From contig JBLHWY010000001.1 of assembly GCA_047629195.1 (NCBI GenBank), positions 1 to 64,000 on the forward strand: a stretch of 64,000 nt of DNA, written 5' to 3'. Origin of the DNA: UBA4582 sp047629195 (lineage in GTDB: Bacteria; Pseudomonadota; Gammaproteobacteria; Pseudomonadales; Azotimanducaceae). Position numbers and translations under genes: made by a program. This document shows, piece by piece, positions 43,398 through 51,084 of the stretch. The notes beneath the pieces were generated by a model. It was not told where the DNA came from. It searched no databases and saw nothing but the letters and a program-made list of their open reading frames with translations. Position 1 is the stretch's first letter. Every line of letters starts with the position of its first letter.

Positions 43398-44621
43398 TTA
43401 GGGGTCTTTCCGAGCTGGAAGTCCGGTTTCTTCAACGTAGATCTGTTTTAGAATTTCGCGCCATTCTTCATATTGCACATCAGCCGATCCTGTCAACTCA
43501 ATTGTGCGGCCTTCGATATCAAGCACATGGGGTGTAATTTCAGCGCCCAGAGATTCACTTATTTCTTTCAGGGCATTTTCATGCACTTCCGCCTGCTGTC
43601 TTCTGTTTAGCCCCGATTTAATAAGTCCAATACCGCCACCAACAACACCGACGGCAGCCGCTTGGGTCGCCCAAGTATTACTTTGTTTGCTCGCACTGGC
43701 AGCAATGCCAGCAGCAACAACTGCCGCTCCGCCGACCATCCGCTTTAGTGATTCTTTTTTAAGCCGTTTAGTTGCTACTGCCTCATCATAGGTGGCATAT
43801 CGCCATTCGTCGTATGAGGATTTCATGTCTCTGAAAAAGTTACCGTAGTAGTCATCTAATGTATCGACAAATAGATATTCCCGCTCTTTTATACGATTGA
43901 CTCGTACCAACATTTGATCATTGTTGGCAGGTAGTTGATTGATCTTCACCCTACCTTTTGATTCGGTGAGATAACTGCCAAAAGCTTCGGGCGATAATCG
44001 AATTGCGTAGCGCAGATTAGAAACCTGTTTTATTTTAGCTAATTCTTCATCCTGAAGAGTTTCTCTGTAAAGCAGGATCGCATTAGCAACATCATTGTAG
44101 AAGTCCTGGAAGGGATCTTCTTTGGGAGCCTCGTAAGAGTATTTGCTCGCAGTATCCGTGAAATTTCGAGACAGCCACACATTTCCCGTAGAGTCGGTGA
44201 CGGTGACCTGAATTTTCAATTCTTCGCCGTTGGATTCTAGGATTTTGCCTGTGATAAGAATGTCCACTGCTTCAGTAAACTGAGGAATGACGCGAACAGC
44301 ACCCCAGTTTCCGGTAAGTTCTAGTGTGTCTTTTAATTGATAGGCAATGTATCTCGCTTCGGCTCGGCGCACATCAGGGATAATAAGAGAGTTTTCTAGA
44401 GCTTCTTCTCCTTCGGGAATACCGGGTTCGAGTGGCATAATGCCGATGTCCATGTACAAATCAATGGGTAGCTGAATTGTTGCCGTCATTGGTGGCGTTG
44501 AATTTGCCTTGATGACCTCGGTTGACGAACAGGCAGGAATTGCAATGATCCCCATTAGGATTATGCAAATTATTTTCATGCTATCCCGACTTGCTGTCGC
44601 CAGATTAACCAACGTTTTCAT
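43398..44621 (-). CDS. lipoprotein with glycine-zipper-like segment
   Basis: 407 residues from the ATG preceded by AAGGGGAGC. The signal peptide ends in a lipobox (IAIPAC, Cys 31), so the mature protein is lipid-anchored, with Ser next, favouring the outer membrane. The middle (AVDILITGKILESNGEEL, VTVTDSTGNVWLSRNFT) is a beta-rich region like that of assembly lipoproteins. A Gly/Ala-rich helix pair (AAAVGVVGGGIGLI) near residue 330 resembles a glycine zipper. The C-terminal part (about 340-407) is helical. I do not know the family. It starts the tight run of genes and lies 20 bases before the kinase-like gene. Confidence 0.75.
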   Translation of the reverse strand: MKTLVNLATASRDSMKIICIILMGIIAIPACSSTEVIKANSTPPMTATIQLPIDLYMDIGIMPLEPGIPEGEEALENSLIIPDVRRAEARYIAYQLKDTLELTGNWGAVRVIPQFTEAVDILITGKILESNGEELKIQVTVTDSTGNVWLSRNFTDTASKYSYEAPKEDPFQDFYNDVANAILLYRETLQDEELAKIKQVSNLRYAIRLSPEAFGSYLTESKGRVKINQLPANNDQMLVRVNRIKEREYLFVDTLDDYYGNFFRDMKSSYDEWRYATYDEAVATKRLKKESLKRMVGGAAVVAAGIAASASKQSNTWATQAAAVGVVGGGIGLIKSGLNRRQQAEVHENALKEISESLGAEITPHVLDIEGRTIELTGSADVQYEEWREILKQIYVEETGLPARKDP

Positions 44622-44748
44622 TTCTAGCTCCCCTTGGGATTTTGTCTGCTGTTCGTCCAGTGTCTGCGTTCAGCAATGAATCGATTTTACGTAGCGTGTC
44701 CGATTTTAACAGTAGTGGTGCTCGCTTTTAACAAATGTTTTATCAATC

Positions 44749-44783
44749 GATCTGGCGGTTTTTGCTTTCATAAACCGCCGATC
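44749..44783 (-). terminator. strong hairpin between the first and second cluster genes
   Basis: GATC-T-GGCGGTTT (44749-44761) pairs with AAACCGCC-GATC (44772-44783): eight plus four pairs with one bulge and a ten-base loop. It abuts the stop codon of the Ser/Gly-rich lipoprotein gene. On the minus strand no long T-run follows, so it may be a partial terminator or an mRNA-processing stem that lowers downstream expression. Confidence 0.55.
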
Positions 44784-46206
44784 AGCCCCCAGATTTGTAT
44801 CTAGCGTATTCTTCCCAGAGCTTGGCCTGTAATTCCACATCAGTTTCCGATATTGCCGCCTCTCGCAGTTGCTGGGCAACAATATCATCATCCTGTCCGT
44901 CCGGAATATTTGCTGGAATGTTGCTATCGCCACTACCACCCCCATTTCCTGAAGCACTTGCCACTTGCGAGCCACCGCTGGAGGAGGACGAAGATTCGCT
45001 TTGCTTTTGATCCGAAGATGATCCTGATTGACTGCCTGAAGCGCTCGGACGAGTATTTTGTGCGGGTAGGCCAGAAGTTGTCGGAGGAGCGCCATTGAGC
45101 ACCGAGCCCCTCGCTGCGCTGATTTTACCATCGAAAACATCGAGCGAATCATCCAGATCGTCTTCGAGGTCACCCAGTCGCCCTGCAGCTTCTTGGTTGT
45201 CAGCAACATCGGGTAATCCATCAGCTTGGGCGTCGATTACGGCGGTTGATGCTTCAGCGAGGACCCCGTTCGCTTTGCCCAGCGAGTCCTCGACGTGAGC
45301 AAATACTTCTTCGAGTTCTGGGGTCATTTCCCCACCATTTCCCAACACCGACTCTTTAGCGCCAATGAGGTCTCCCTCAGCGATGATAACTGCAACTCTT
45401 GCGTCAGATAGCAGATCTTCTGCTCTCTCGAGTTCTTCTTCGGTGGTGGCATTCTGTATTGCTTCACCTGCGGTTTTCAGTGCGATGCCTGCTTCCTTTA
45501 GCGCATCTTGAGCAGCTCGAATTTCATCGCCGAGCTCATCGGCGCCTTCACCTGCGGCCGCAGGACCATCTGAGCCAGCGCCACCGGCCCCGCTAGCACC
45601 AGACATTCCACCGCTGGCGGCGTCGCCGAGCATATCGCCGCTTTCGCCAATTGAGTCGCCAGCAGCCTGTAGATCGCCGCCGGATTTCTCCCGCTGTTCT
45701 GCGCCTGGGCTTCCTTCGCCTTCACCTTCACCCGCAGCGCCATCACTTTTTTTCTTTGCGAAATCCGGCAGAGTAGGGAAATCTGGCATGCCGTCAGAGT
45801 TAGCCTCTCCACTTGGGCTGCCACTCTCGCCGCCGCTTTGCCCGCCGCTTTGCCCGCCACTTTGCCCACCACTCTGACCGCTTTCGCCACCGCTTTCGCC
45901 ACCGCTTTGCCCACCACTTTGACCTCCGGAAGGCATGCCGCCGCTGGGGCTGCTACCAGAAGAGCCACTTGGAGAGCTGCTTGGAGAACTGCTTGGAGAA
46001 CTGCTTGGGCTGCTGCTCGGTGGCGAGCCACCACTGCTAGGCATTCCTCCAGGGAGACCAGGTATAGAGCTGCCAGAAGGCGGTGGAGAAAAGGGAACGG
46101 TAGCTCGACAGCTTATGAGTGCTCCGCTCAGCATTACAATAAGCATGGCTCGGCGAAATATTTGTCGCTTGTACAATATCTGTTGGTTGTACATGGGTTT
46201 TCTCAT
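44782..46206 (-). CDS. lipoprotein with Ser/Gly/Gln repeats, first gene of the cluster
   Basis: 474 residues. A signal peptide ends at the lipobox GALISC (Cys 33), with Arg next. Residues of about 36-140 are low complexity (runs of SGGQSGGESGG and PSSSPSSSP), encoded by short tandem DNA repeats at 45830-46010. Residues of about 200-360 are Ala/Glu-rich and helical (DALKEAGIALKTAGEAIQNA). The C-terminal part is again Ser/Gly-rich and ends in a helix (TDVELQAKLWEEYARYKSGG). I know no family. Its position suggests an outer-membrane partner of the membrane complex. A strong hairpin follows the stop. Confidence 0.75.
   Translation of the reverse strand: MRKPMYNQQILYKRQIFRRAMLIVMLSGALISCRATVPFSPPPSGSSIPGLPGGMPSSGGSPPSSSPSSSPSSSPSSSPSGSSGSSPSGGMPSGGQSGGQSGGESGGESGQSGGQSGGQSGGQSGGESGSPSGEANSDGMPDFPTLPDFAKKKSDGAAGEGEGEGSPGAEQREKSGGDLQAAGDSIGESGDMLGDAASGGMSGASGAGGAGSDGPAAAGEGADELGDEIRAAQDALKEAGIALKTAGEAIQNATTEEELERAEDLLSDARVAVIIAEGDLIGAKESVLGNGGEMTPELEEVFAHVEDSLGKANGVLAEASTAVIDAQADGLPDVADNQEAAGRLGDLEDDLDDSLDVFDGKISAARGSVLNGAPPTTSGLPAQNTRPSASGSQSGSSSDQKQSESSSSSSGGSQVASASGNGGGSGDSNIPANIPDGQDDDIVAQQLREAAISETDVELQAKLWEEYARYKSGG
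45830..46030. repeat. short tandem repeats inside the lipoprotein gene
   Basis: Units such as CTTGGAGAACTG (repeated about four times near 45970-46010) and GCCCGCCACTTT-type units (45840-45920) encode SPSS and GGQS/GGES repeats. Such runs are prone to length change by slippage. The high repetition also leaves several other frames open here; those are not genes. Confidence 0.7.
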
Positions 46207-46567
46207 TCTTTTACCTGCTGGTCTCGCTTACTGGTAATTTTAAGCAGTCATCGCTAATCAAGAGCGCCGCTCTAGGGCTATAGGCATTGTGCACCTATAA
46301 ACCTGAAGTGTAACTGAATATGCTGTGTGGAATCTTCAGCTGCTTCAACATGAGACCTGATTTTGATGAGGATCGTTCAATCAATGGGTAAATAAGTCCA
46401 AATGATGATGTTCCTAGATGAGCTCAAAGCCAGTCCATTATCGGCCTGTTTTTATAGTAGGAATTCGATTGCTCAGTAGGTAGTATCTTTGTGGGGACTC
46501 TCTGCCAACATATGAGAGTTGACTCTTGATGGCCGGTTTTTGTTTTTTACAATAGGATTGAACTAAT
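46207..46567. other. gene-free stretch upstream of the cluster
   Basis: 361 bases between the divergent lipoprotein genes; it must hold the promoter of the nine-gene cluster. Two short inverted repeats are visible, TATAGG...CCTATA around 46280-46300 and ACTCTC...GAGAGT around 46500-46520. Nothing else stands out. Confidence 0.45.
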
Positions 46568-47218
46568 GTGATGGGGTCAGAAACGAATGTACATGAGAGG
46601 TTCAAGAACTTGATCAGGTTTTTTCACATTAGTATGCTGTTCGCGGCCACCCTTTTGATTGGTGGCTGTACTACAAGCGTAATAGTTGAAGGCACTATTC
46701 CTACGCCGCTCGTCGCGACGATCCCTGCGAACATTGCTGTGTATTATTCCGATGACTTCAAAAGTTTTCAGCATGAAGAGACGATCAGACAGCACGGAAA
46801 TTTTAAAGTAGATATGGGTGGTCAAAACCTTCTGTTCTTTCGTAATTTAATGACGTCAGTTTTTGAAAATGTGACAGAAATAGACGATAGCCCTCTTATT
46901 GGAGAAAAGATTGCAGGTTTCGATGGCATTCTAATACCCGAGATCATCAAATACGGATTCTTGACCCCTAATGTCTCCGGACTCAAATTTTATTCGGCAT
47001 CGATCCATTACCGCATGTCACTTTACGATTTAAATAATGAAAAACTTGGAGAGTGGACAATCGTAGGCTATGGCAAAAGTGAGCGAACACTATTTGGGGC
47101 GACAGATTCTTTAAGCGAGGCAACGATGTTGGCAATAAGGGATGGCGGGGCTCGGATTGCGATAGAAATGGAGTCTCAACCAGTCGTTCAAACCTGGCTT
47201 CGGGGTATTGGTAATTAA
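46568..47218 (+). CDS. lipoprotein of unknown function
   Basis: 216 residues; a GTG at 46568 and an ATG three bases later are both possible starts. The signal peptide ends in LLIGGC (Cys about 34) with Thr next. The mature part (IPTPLVATIPANIAVYYSDDF, DGILIPEIIKYGF, LYDLNNEKLGEWTIVGYGKS) is like the beta-alpha lipoproteins with a 'two-component transport' or LPP20-like pattern, but no family is named. It overlaps the next lipoprotein gene (TAATG) so the two are a unit. Confidence 0.75.
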   Translation: MMGSETNVHERFKNLIRFFHISMLFAATLLIGGCTTSVIVEGTIPTPLVATIPANIAVYYSDDFKSFQHEETIRQHGNFKVDMGGQNLLFFRNLMTSVFENVTEIDDSPLIGEKIAGFDGILIPEIIKYGFLTPNVSGLKFYSASIHYRMSLYDLNNEKLGEWTIVGYGKSERTLFGATDSLSEATMLAIRDGGARIAIEMESQPVVQTWLRGIGN

Positions 47219-47898
47219 TGATGACGCAATTGAAGGCCGCGATGGGCTTGCTCGCTTTAATGACAGTTGTAGGTTGTGCTTCCACACGTATCGAAGAACG
47301 ACGCGAGGCGTCAACGGGGATCGCGGACGAGGATGCCATCGTGCTGCTGGGCCGGGCAAGTTATAGCGATAGGGAAACAGAAAGCAGCTTCACTGACTGC
47401 GTCGCTGCTGCCTTAGAGAAAGGCGATCGGCCGCTCAGGCTAGTGACCCAAAAAGAATTCAAAGATCAATTGTATCCGTGGTTCGAGCCCAGAACCGCGC
47501 CAACATCTTCAAAGGATCTGGCTAAGTTATTCGCTCAACCAGGCGTGCAGAAACGAATTATCGAAACACAGGTCCGATACCTTGCTTGGATATCTGGCGA
47601 TACGATTACGGTAGATAGTGGCGGTAGCTTCAGTTGTACAATATCCAGCTTTGGTGGCGGATGCTTCGGCGTGAGCTATTGGGAAGAGGACGCATCTTAT
47701 GAGGCCTCTATATGGGATGTTGAAAACATGACGACATCAGGCCAAATCAGCGCAGATGCTAATGGCACGTCCTATCTAGCTGGCGTCATATTGCCCATTC
47801 CTATTATCGCCAGGCCGGGGAATGCCGCATGTAAAGCTTTGGCCAATCAGCTACGTGAATTTTTGCATGGCGAGCAAGTAGTTGCGGACGAGGTCTAA
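47218..47898 (+). CDS. lipoprotein of unknown function
   Basis: 226 residues, starting within the stop of the upstream lipoprotein gene (TAATG). The signal peptide has a lipobox TVVGC (Cys 20) with Ala-Ser next. Four Cys in the mature part (FTDCVAAAL, FSCTISSFGGGCFG, NAACKAL) could form two disulphides. The middle (VRYLAWISGDTITVDSGG) is beta-rich. I recognise no family. The pair is divergent from the VWA/TolQ cluster and convergent to the TPR/TonB-like genes. Confidence 0.75.
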   Translation: MMTQLKAAMGLLALMTVVGCASTRIEERREASTGIADEDAIVLLGRASYSDRETESSFTDCVAAALEKGDRPLRLVTQKEFKDQLYPWFEPRTAPTSSKDLAKLFAQPGVQKRIIETQVRYLAWISGDTITVDSGGSFSCTISSFGGGCFGVSYWEEDASYEASIWDVENMTTSGQISADANGTSYLAGVILPIPIIARPGNAACKALANQLREFLHGEQVVADEV

Positions 47899-47936
47899 TG
47901 TCAGGGTGCGAAAAGTCTAAACGCCTTTTTATCTGC

Positions 47937-49394
47937 TTATTCCGGCAACGGACTCTGACCTTTTAAAGTGCTCTGCTCTTCTAAAGCGCTCTGACCTTCA
48001 GAAACGTCATTGGTCACTTTTTCTGCAATGACTTGAAAGGTCTGTTTAATAGTCAGGCCCTCTGTTTGCACTAGGACGCCGTCCTCTATACGCGGGCGGT
48101 ACCTTGAGTCTCTGATCCATAACCTAAGCTGCTTCTTTTGTTCGACAGGTGCATTACTTTCAAACACTTCGATATCTGAAGTTCTGCCATTGGGACGGAT
48201 TGAATACATCGCAATGACGTAGATTTCTTCGCCTGGTTCTACCGCGCTTGGCCTGCGTGATAATAGGCTATAGGGTTGAGTCGGTGGGAAAATTCGAGTT
48301 GGTGAGCTGAAAATATCTTTTCTTAACTCGTTCAATTCTTCGGATTGTGAGAGTAGATCCCAGGCGTCTAGATAAGTTTCAGCCGCTTTCCTATTTCCGT
48401 TGATTGTGTATGCGTCCGCCAACTCGATGAGAGCAACTGCATGTTCTGGGATGTCTGCAATGGGATTGGCGGCTGTAATGCTAACGACTCTTGCGAGGGC
48501 GTCTTCAGCATACCTTCGACCGGATATCTGTGCCATTCTCGTGTGCGCAATTGATCTCAAGGTGTTTACCAATCTCAAGTCATTTGGTCCGTAGTTGTTT
48601 TCTTGTATTGTTAATGATCTGTTGTAGTGCCGTAACGACTCATTGAAGATAGCCGCTCGGTCCTTTCTATTGAGTACCGGTGCTGGGGCAAATATTGCGT
48701 TGGGTTCGAAGTGCATGGCAGCCCCTCGAAGTCGAAAGTGTCTGCCAACCTTTTCAAGTCGCGGAACAAGTTTTATGCTGTTAGCGCCGAAGGTGTGTTC
48801 TCCGATGCTCAGGTTGAATAGTTCCTGTCTGTCAGCTTCCGCGTAGTCTCTTTGCGAAGTACTTATTTCAGAGATTAGGTCTACCACGGCTATCTGTTGC
48901 TCGCTATAAACGCCATCATTTCTGTGAGTGATGTGCTGGGCTCTACGGAGCAAATCTGTTGCCACGACCAACTTGTTCTGCTCCTTTAGAATTTGAGCTT
49001 TGACCATCATCAATGGATAAATGTCTTCGTGAAATGGTGATTCGCTATCAACGAGTTGGATGGCTTGGTCTAGTAATACCAAAGCCGACTCTAATTGGTC
49101 TACACGTGTATGGATGATCGCAGCATTAGTTAGAACTCGTGCTAAGGTCAGAACATCTATTCGAGTGTCAGCTTCAACATTTGCCGTTAATAAGCTGCTA
49201 TAGCTATTAGCTTCTTTGAAATTCCCTTTGTCTAAGTTGCTTATAGCGTCTTCAAAGTGCTGGTTGTTTTCATCAGCAGAGAATGAAAGGCTTCTGAATA
49301 GAAGGCCAGATATATCCTTCATGCCAAAGACGTCACTGCTCAATGTGACAAAGAACAAGCAAGTAAGTAAATAGCGGGTGGATCTTAGAGCCAT
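47937..49394 (-). CDS. TPR protein with TonB-like C-terminal domain
   Basis: 485 residues with a signal peptide (YLLTCLFFVTLSSDVFG, cut near 24) and no further membrane helix. Residues of about 40-370 are tetratricopeptide-like helical repeats (NAAIIHTRVDQLESALVLLD and similar). The last 110 residues (YVIAMYSIRPNGRTSDIEVFE, SRYRPRIEDGVLVQTEGL) have the beta-alpha-beta pattern of the TonB C-terminal domain. It starts three bases after the stop of its paralogue upstream, so the two are one operon. A TonB domain without an inner-membrane anchor suggests a periplasmic structural role. Confidence 0.83.
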   Translation of the reverse strand: MALRSTRYLLTCLFFVTLSSDVFGMKDISGLLFRSLSFSADENNQHFEDAISNLDKGNFKEANSYSSLLTANVEADTRIDVLTLARVLTNAAIIHTRVDQLESALVLLDQAIQLVDSESPFHEDIYPLMMVKAQILKEQNKLVVATDLLRRAQHITHRNDGVYSEQQIAVVDLISEISTSQRDYAEADRQELFNLSIGEHTFGANSIKLVPRLEKVGRHFRLRGAAMHFEPNAIFAPAPVLNRKDRAAIFNESLRHYNRSLTIQENNYGPNDLRLVNTLRSIAHTRMAQISGRRYAEDALARVVSITAANPIADIPEHAVALIELADAYTINGNRKAAETYLDAWDLLSQSEELNELRKDIFSSPTRIFPPTQPYSLLSRRPSAVEPGEEIYVIAMYSIRPNGRTSDIEVFESNAPVEQKKQLRLWIRDSRYRPRIEDGVLVQTEGLTIKQTFQVIAEKVTNDVSEGQSALEEQSTLKGQSPLPE

Positions 49395-49397
49395 AAT

Positions 49398-50822
49398 TTA
49401 CGCCGACGGGGTCCTAAAGGTTTGTGTAAGTTTTACTACTTTTGTTGCGACAGGTTTACCATCAGCCAATCGTGGTCGAAATCTCGTTTTTGCAAGAATC
49501 CGGCGCATGGTTCGTAGAAGACGCCCCGTGGCTTGTTCACTGGTGACATTAATATCGTGGGTCCTGCCTTCAGCGTTAACGCTGAATACCATTTCGATGT
49601 TGACTGTTGCGAGACCTTCATCAGACTTTAATCTTGCTGGCAGAAAATCAACCAACTGAGCACGAACAAACCTGAAAGGCTCACCGACGACTTTGAAGGT
49701 CTTGTGAGCAGCGGGGTCGTTAGAGTTCTCATTGAATAAAACGGAGTAGTCGTCATCTTGAAAGGGCAGCACAAGTTTTTGAGGCTCTGACAGTTTCAAT
49801 TCGTTGTCTCTGTCAAAAGGTCGATAGTCTCGCGAACGTGGGTCGAGGCGATTGATGCTGTTTGTCCTGTATTCACTGTATCCATTGGAAGTTGATTCGT
49901 TCAGGAGGTTAGACAAAGCTAGTTCCTTTGGCTGGGAGAATTGCTCAACCTGCCGACTTTGAACTAGGTTATCCCAAGTTATTTGGTAGTATTTTTGCGC
50001 ATCAGCAAATCTGCTTTCAATCAGATAGGCATCGGCGAGGGCAAGATAAACTTCAGTTTTTCGTTCCTGAGCTATGTTTGGATGTTCGGTAATGACTTTT
50101 AGCGCGCTCTCCAGGTGCCTGTGCTGGCCTGCGATACCACGGAGGCGTCGAAGGCGAGCAGATCTTAATAAGGCGGGGAGCAAGACAGCTTGTTGCCCTT
50201 CAAGTTGCTGGCCGTCCTTCTCGCTAAAGGACTTGATCGTGCTTTCAAGTAAGCGCTGTGCTTTATAATACTGGCCAGTTGCGGTGTACCAATCTATGAG
50301 TTTATAGGTCGCTGGTAAGGCATCAAGTGAGTTCACCCCGTGGTTTCTTTCTGCCAAGTAAAACGCGAAGCGCTGTTGTTTATCTGCTTTTGCTGGTTTT
50401 CCTTCGAGAAGATGAATTCTCGTCTTAATTTTGATCACGGAAAGTTGGCCCAGCGAAAGCACGCCTTCATCTCTGTGTTGTAAATGTTGAGCTCTGGCTG
50501 CTGAATCCTCGGCTGCAACCAGTTCATTCAATGCAAGGTAGCTGCGGGATAAACCCAACAAAGGATTAACGAGTTTGGTGGAGAATTGCCCTTCTCGCGC
50601 TTCGATATTCTCCATTAGCTCGAGATAGCCCTCAATCGCGCGTTCATATTTCCCCAATTTTTCTTCGGCAAAGGGAATTAGATCAGGCTCTTCTTGAGTT
50701 GGCTCTATTTGATTACTTTCAATGCCTGTGTTCGAAATGTCCTGTGTGAAACCTTGAGGCGCATAAACGAAACATACAAGTAGAAGCAGCTTAATCGTCC
50801 AAGATCGGGCAGTGATGTGCAT
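49398..50822 (-). CDS. TPR protein with TonB-like C-terminal domain (paralogue)
   Basis: 474 residues from the ATG at 50822, chosen because a signal peptide starts there (TIKLLLLVCFVYAPQGFTQ) and GGA lies upstream; an ATG at 50906 would add 28 residues. TPR-like repeats (about 50-290) precede a TonB-like end (VNIEMVFSVNAEGRTHDINV, KTRFRPRLADGKPVATKV). It shares layout and many residues with the gene that follows at a three-base distance, so they arose by tandem duplication and then diverged. Opposite strand to an M48 protease gene. Confidence 0.83.
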   Translation of the reverse strand: MHITARSWTIKLLLLVCFVYAPQGFTQDISNTGIESNQIEPTQEEPDLIPFAEEKLGKYERAIEGYLELMENIEAREGQFSTKLVNPLLGLSRSYLALNELVAAEDSAARAQHLQHRDEGVLSLGQLSVIKIKTRIHLLEGKPAKADKQQRFAFYLAERNHGVNSLDALPATYKLIDWYTATGQYYKAQRLLESTIKSFSEKDGQQLEGQQAVLLPALLRSARLRRLRGIAGQHRHLESALKVITEHPNIAQERKTEVYLALADAYLIESRFADAQKYYQITWDNLVQSRQVEQFSQPKELALSNLLNESTSNGYSEYRTNSINRLDPRSRDYRPFDRDNELKLSEPQKLVLPFQDDDYSVLFNENSNDPAAHKTFKVVGEPFRFVRAQLVDFLPARLKSDEGLATVNIEMVFSVNAEGRTHDINVTSEQATGRLLRTMRRILAKTRFRPRLADGKPVATKVVKLTQTFRTPSA

Positions 50823-51084
50823 TTCTGAATCCGGATACTTACTTTGTGACATTATTAACCAGAGTCTGAGATCTGTAAATCTAACTTTGGCAATTGATAG
50901 GTACATGTTTCATATAAAAAGGTTCTGTGGGGGATAAATTGGCAGGTTTTGAGGTCTTATATTAGATAATGCGTATGAATCCTGATGGCAAGAGATTAGG
51001 AGGAGCTGGTATTTCTTCAAATTATGCAGTTGAATACCAGGGCAATAGTTATACAACCTGTGGGGAATACAAACTGTGGGAATA

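Noticed and set aside
34189..46206. Type VI secretion locus
   Set aside because: Kinase-, FHA-, SUMF1- and lipoprotein-like genes are present, but no Hcp, VgrG, TssB/C, ClpV, TssJLM or baseplate gene is in the window.
34189..46206. Zorya-type antiphage defence (MotA-like ZorA)
   Set aside because: There is no MotB/OmpA-type ZorB, no ZorC/D/E, helicase or nuclease, and no defence-island neighbours.
45498..46257. Long open frames on both strands (up to 178 residues) overlapping the Ser/Gly-rich lipoprotein gene
   Set aside because: They come from the short GC-rich tandem repeats, have Ala/Leu/Arg-biased translations, and lack start signals; the lipoprotein frame has a signal peptide and lipobox.
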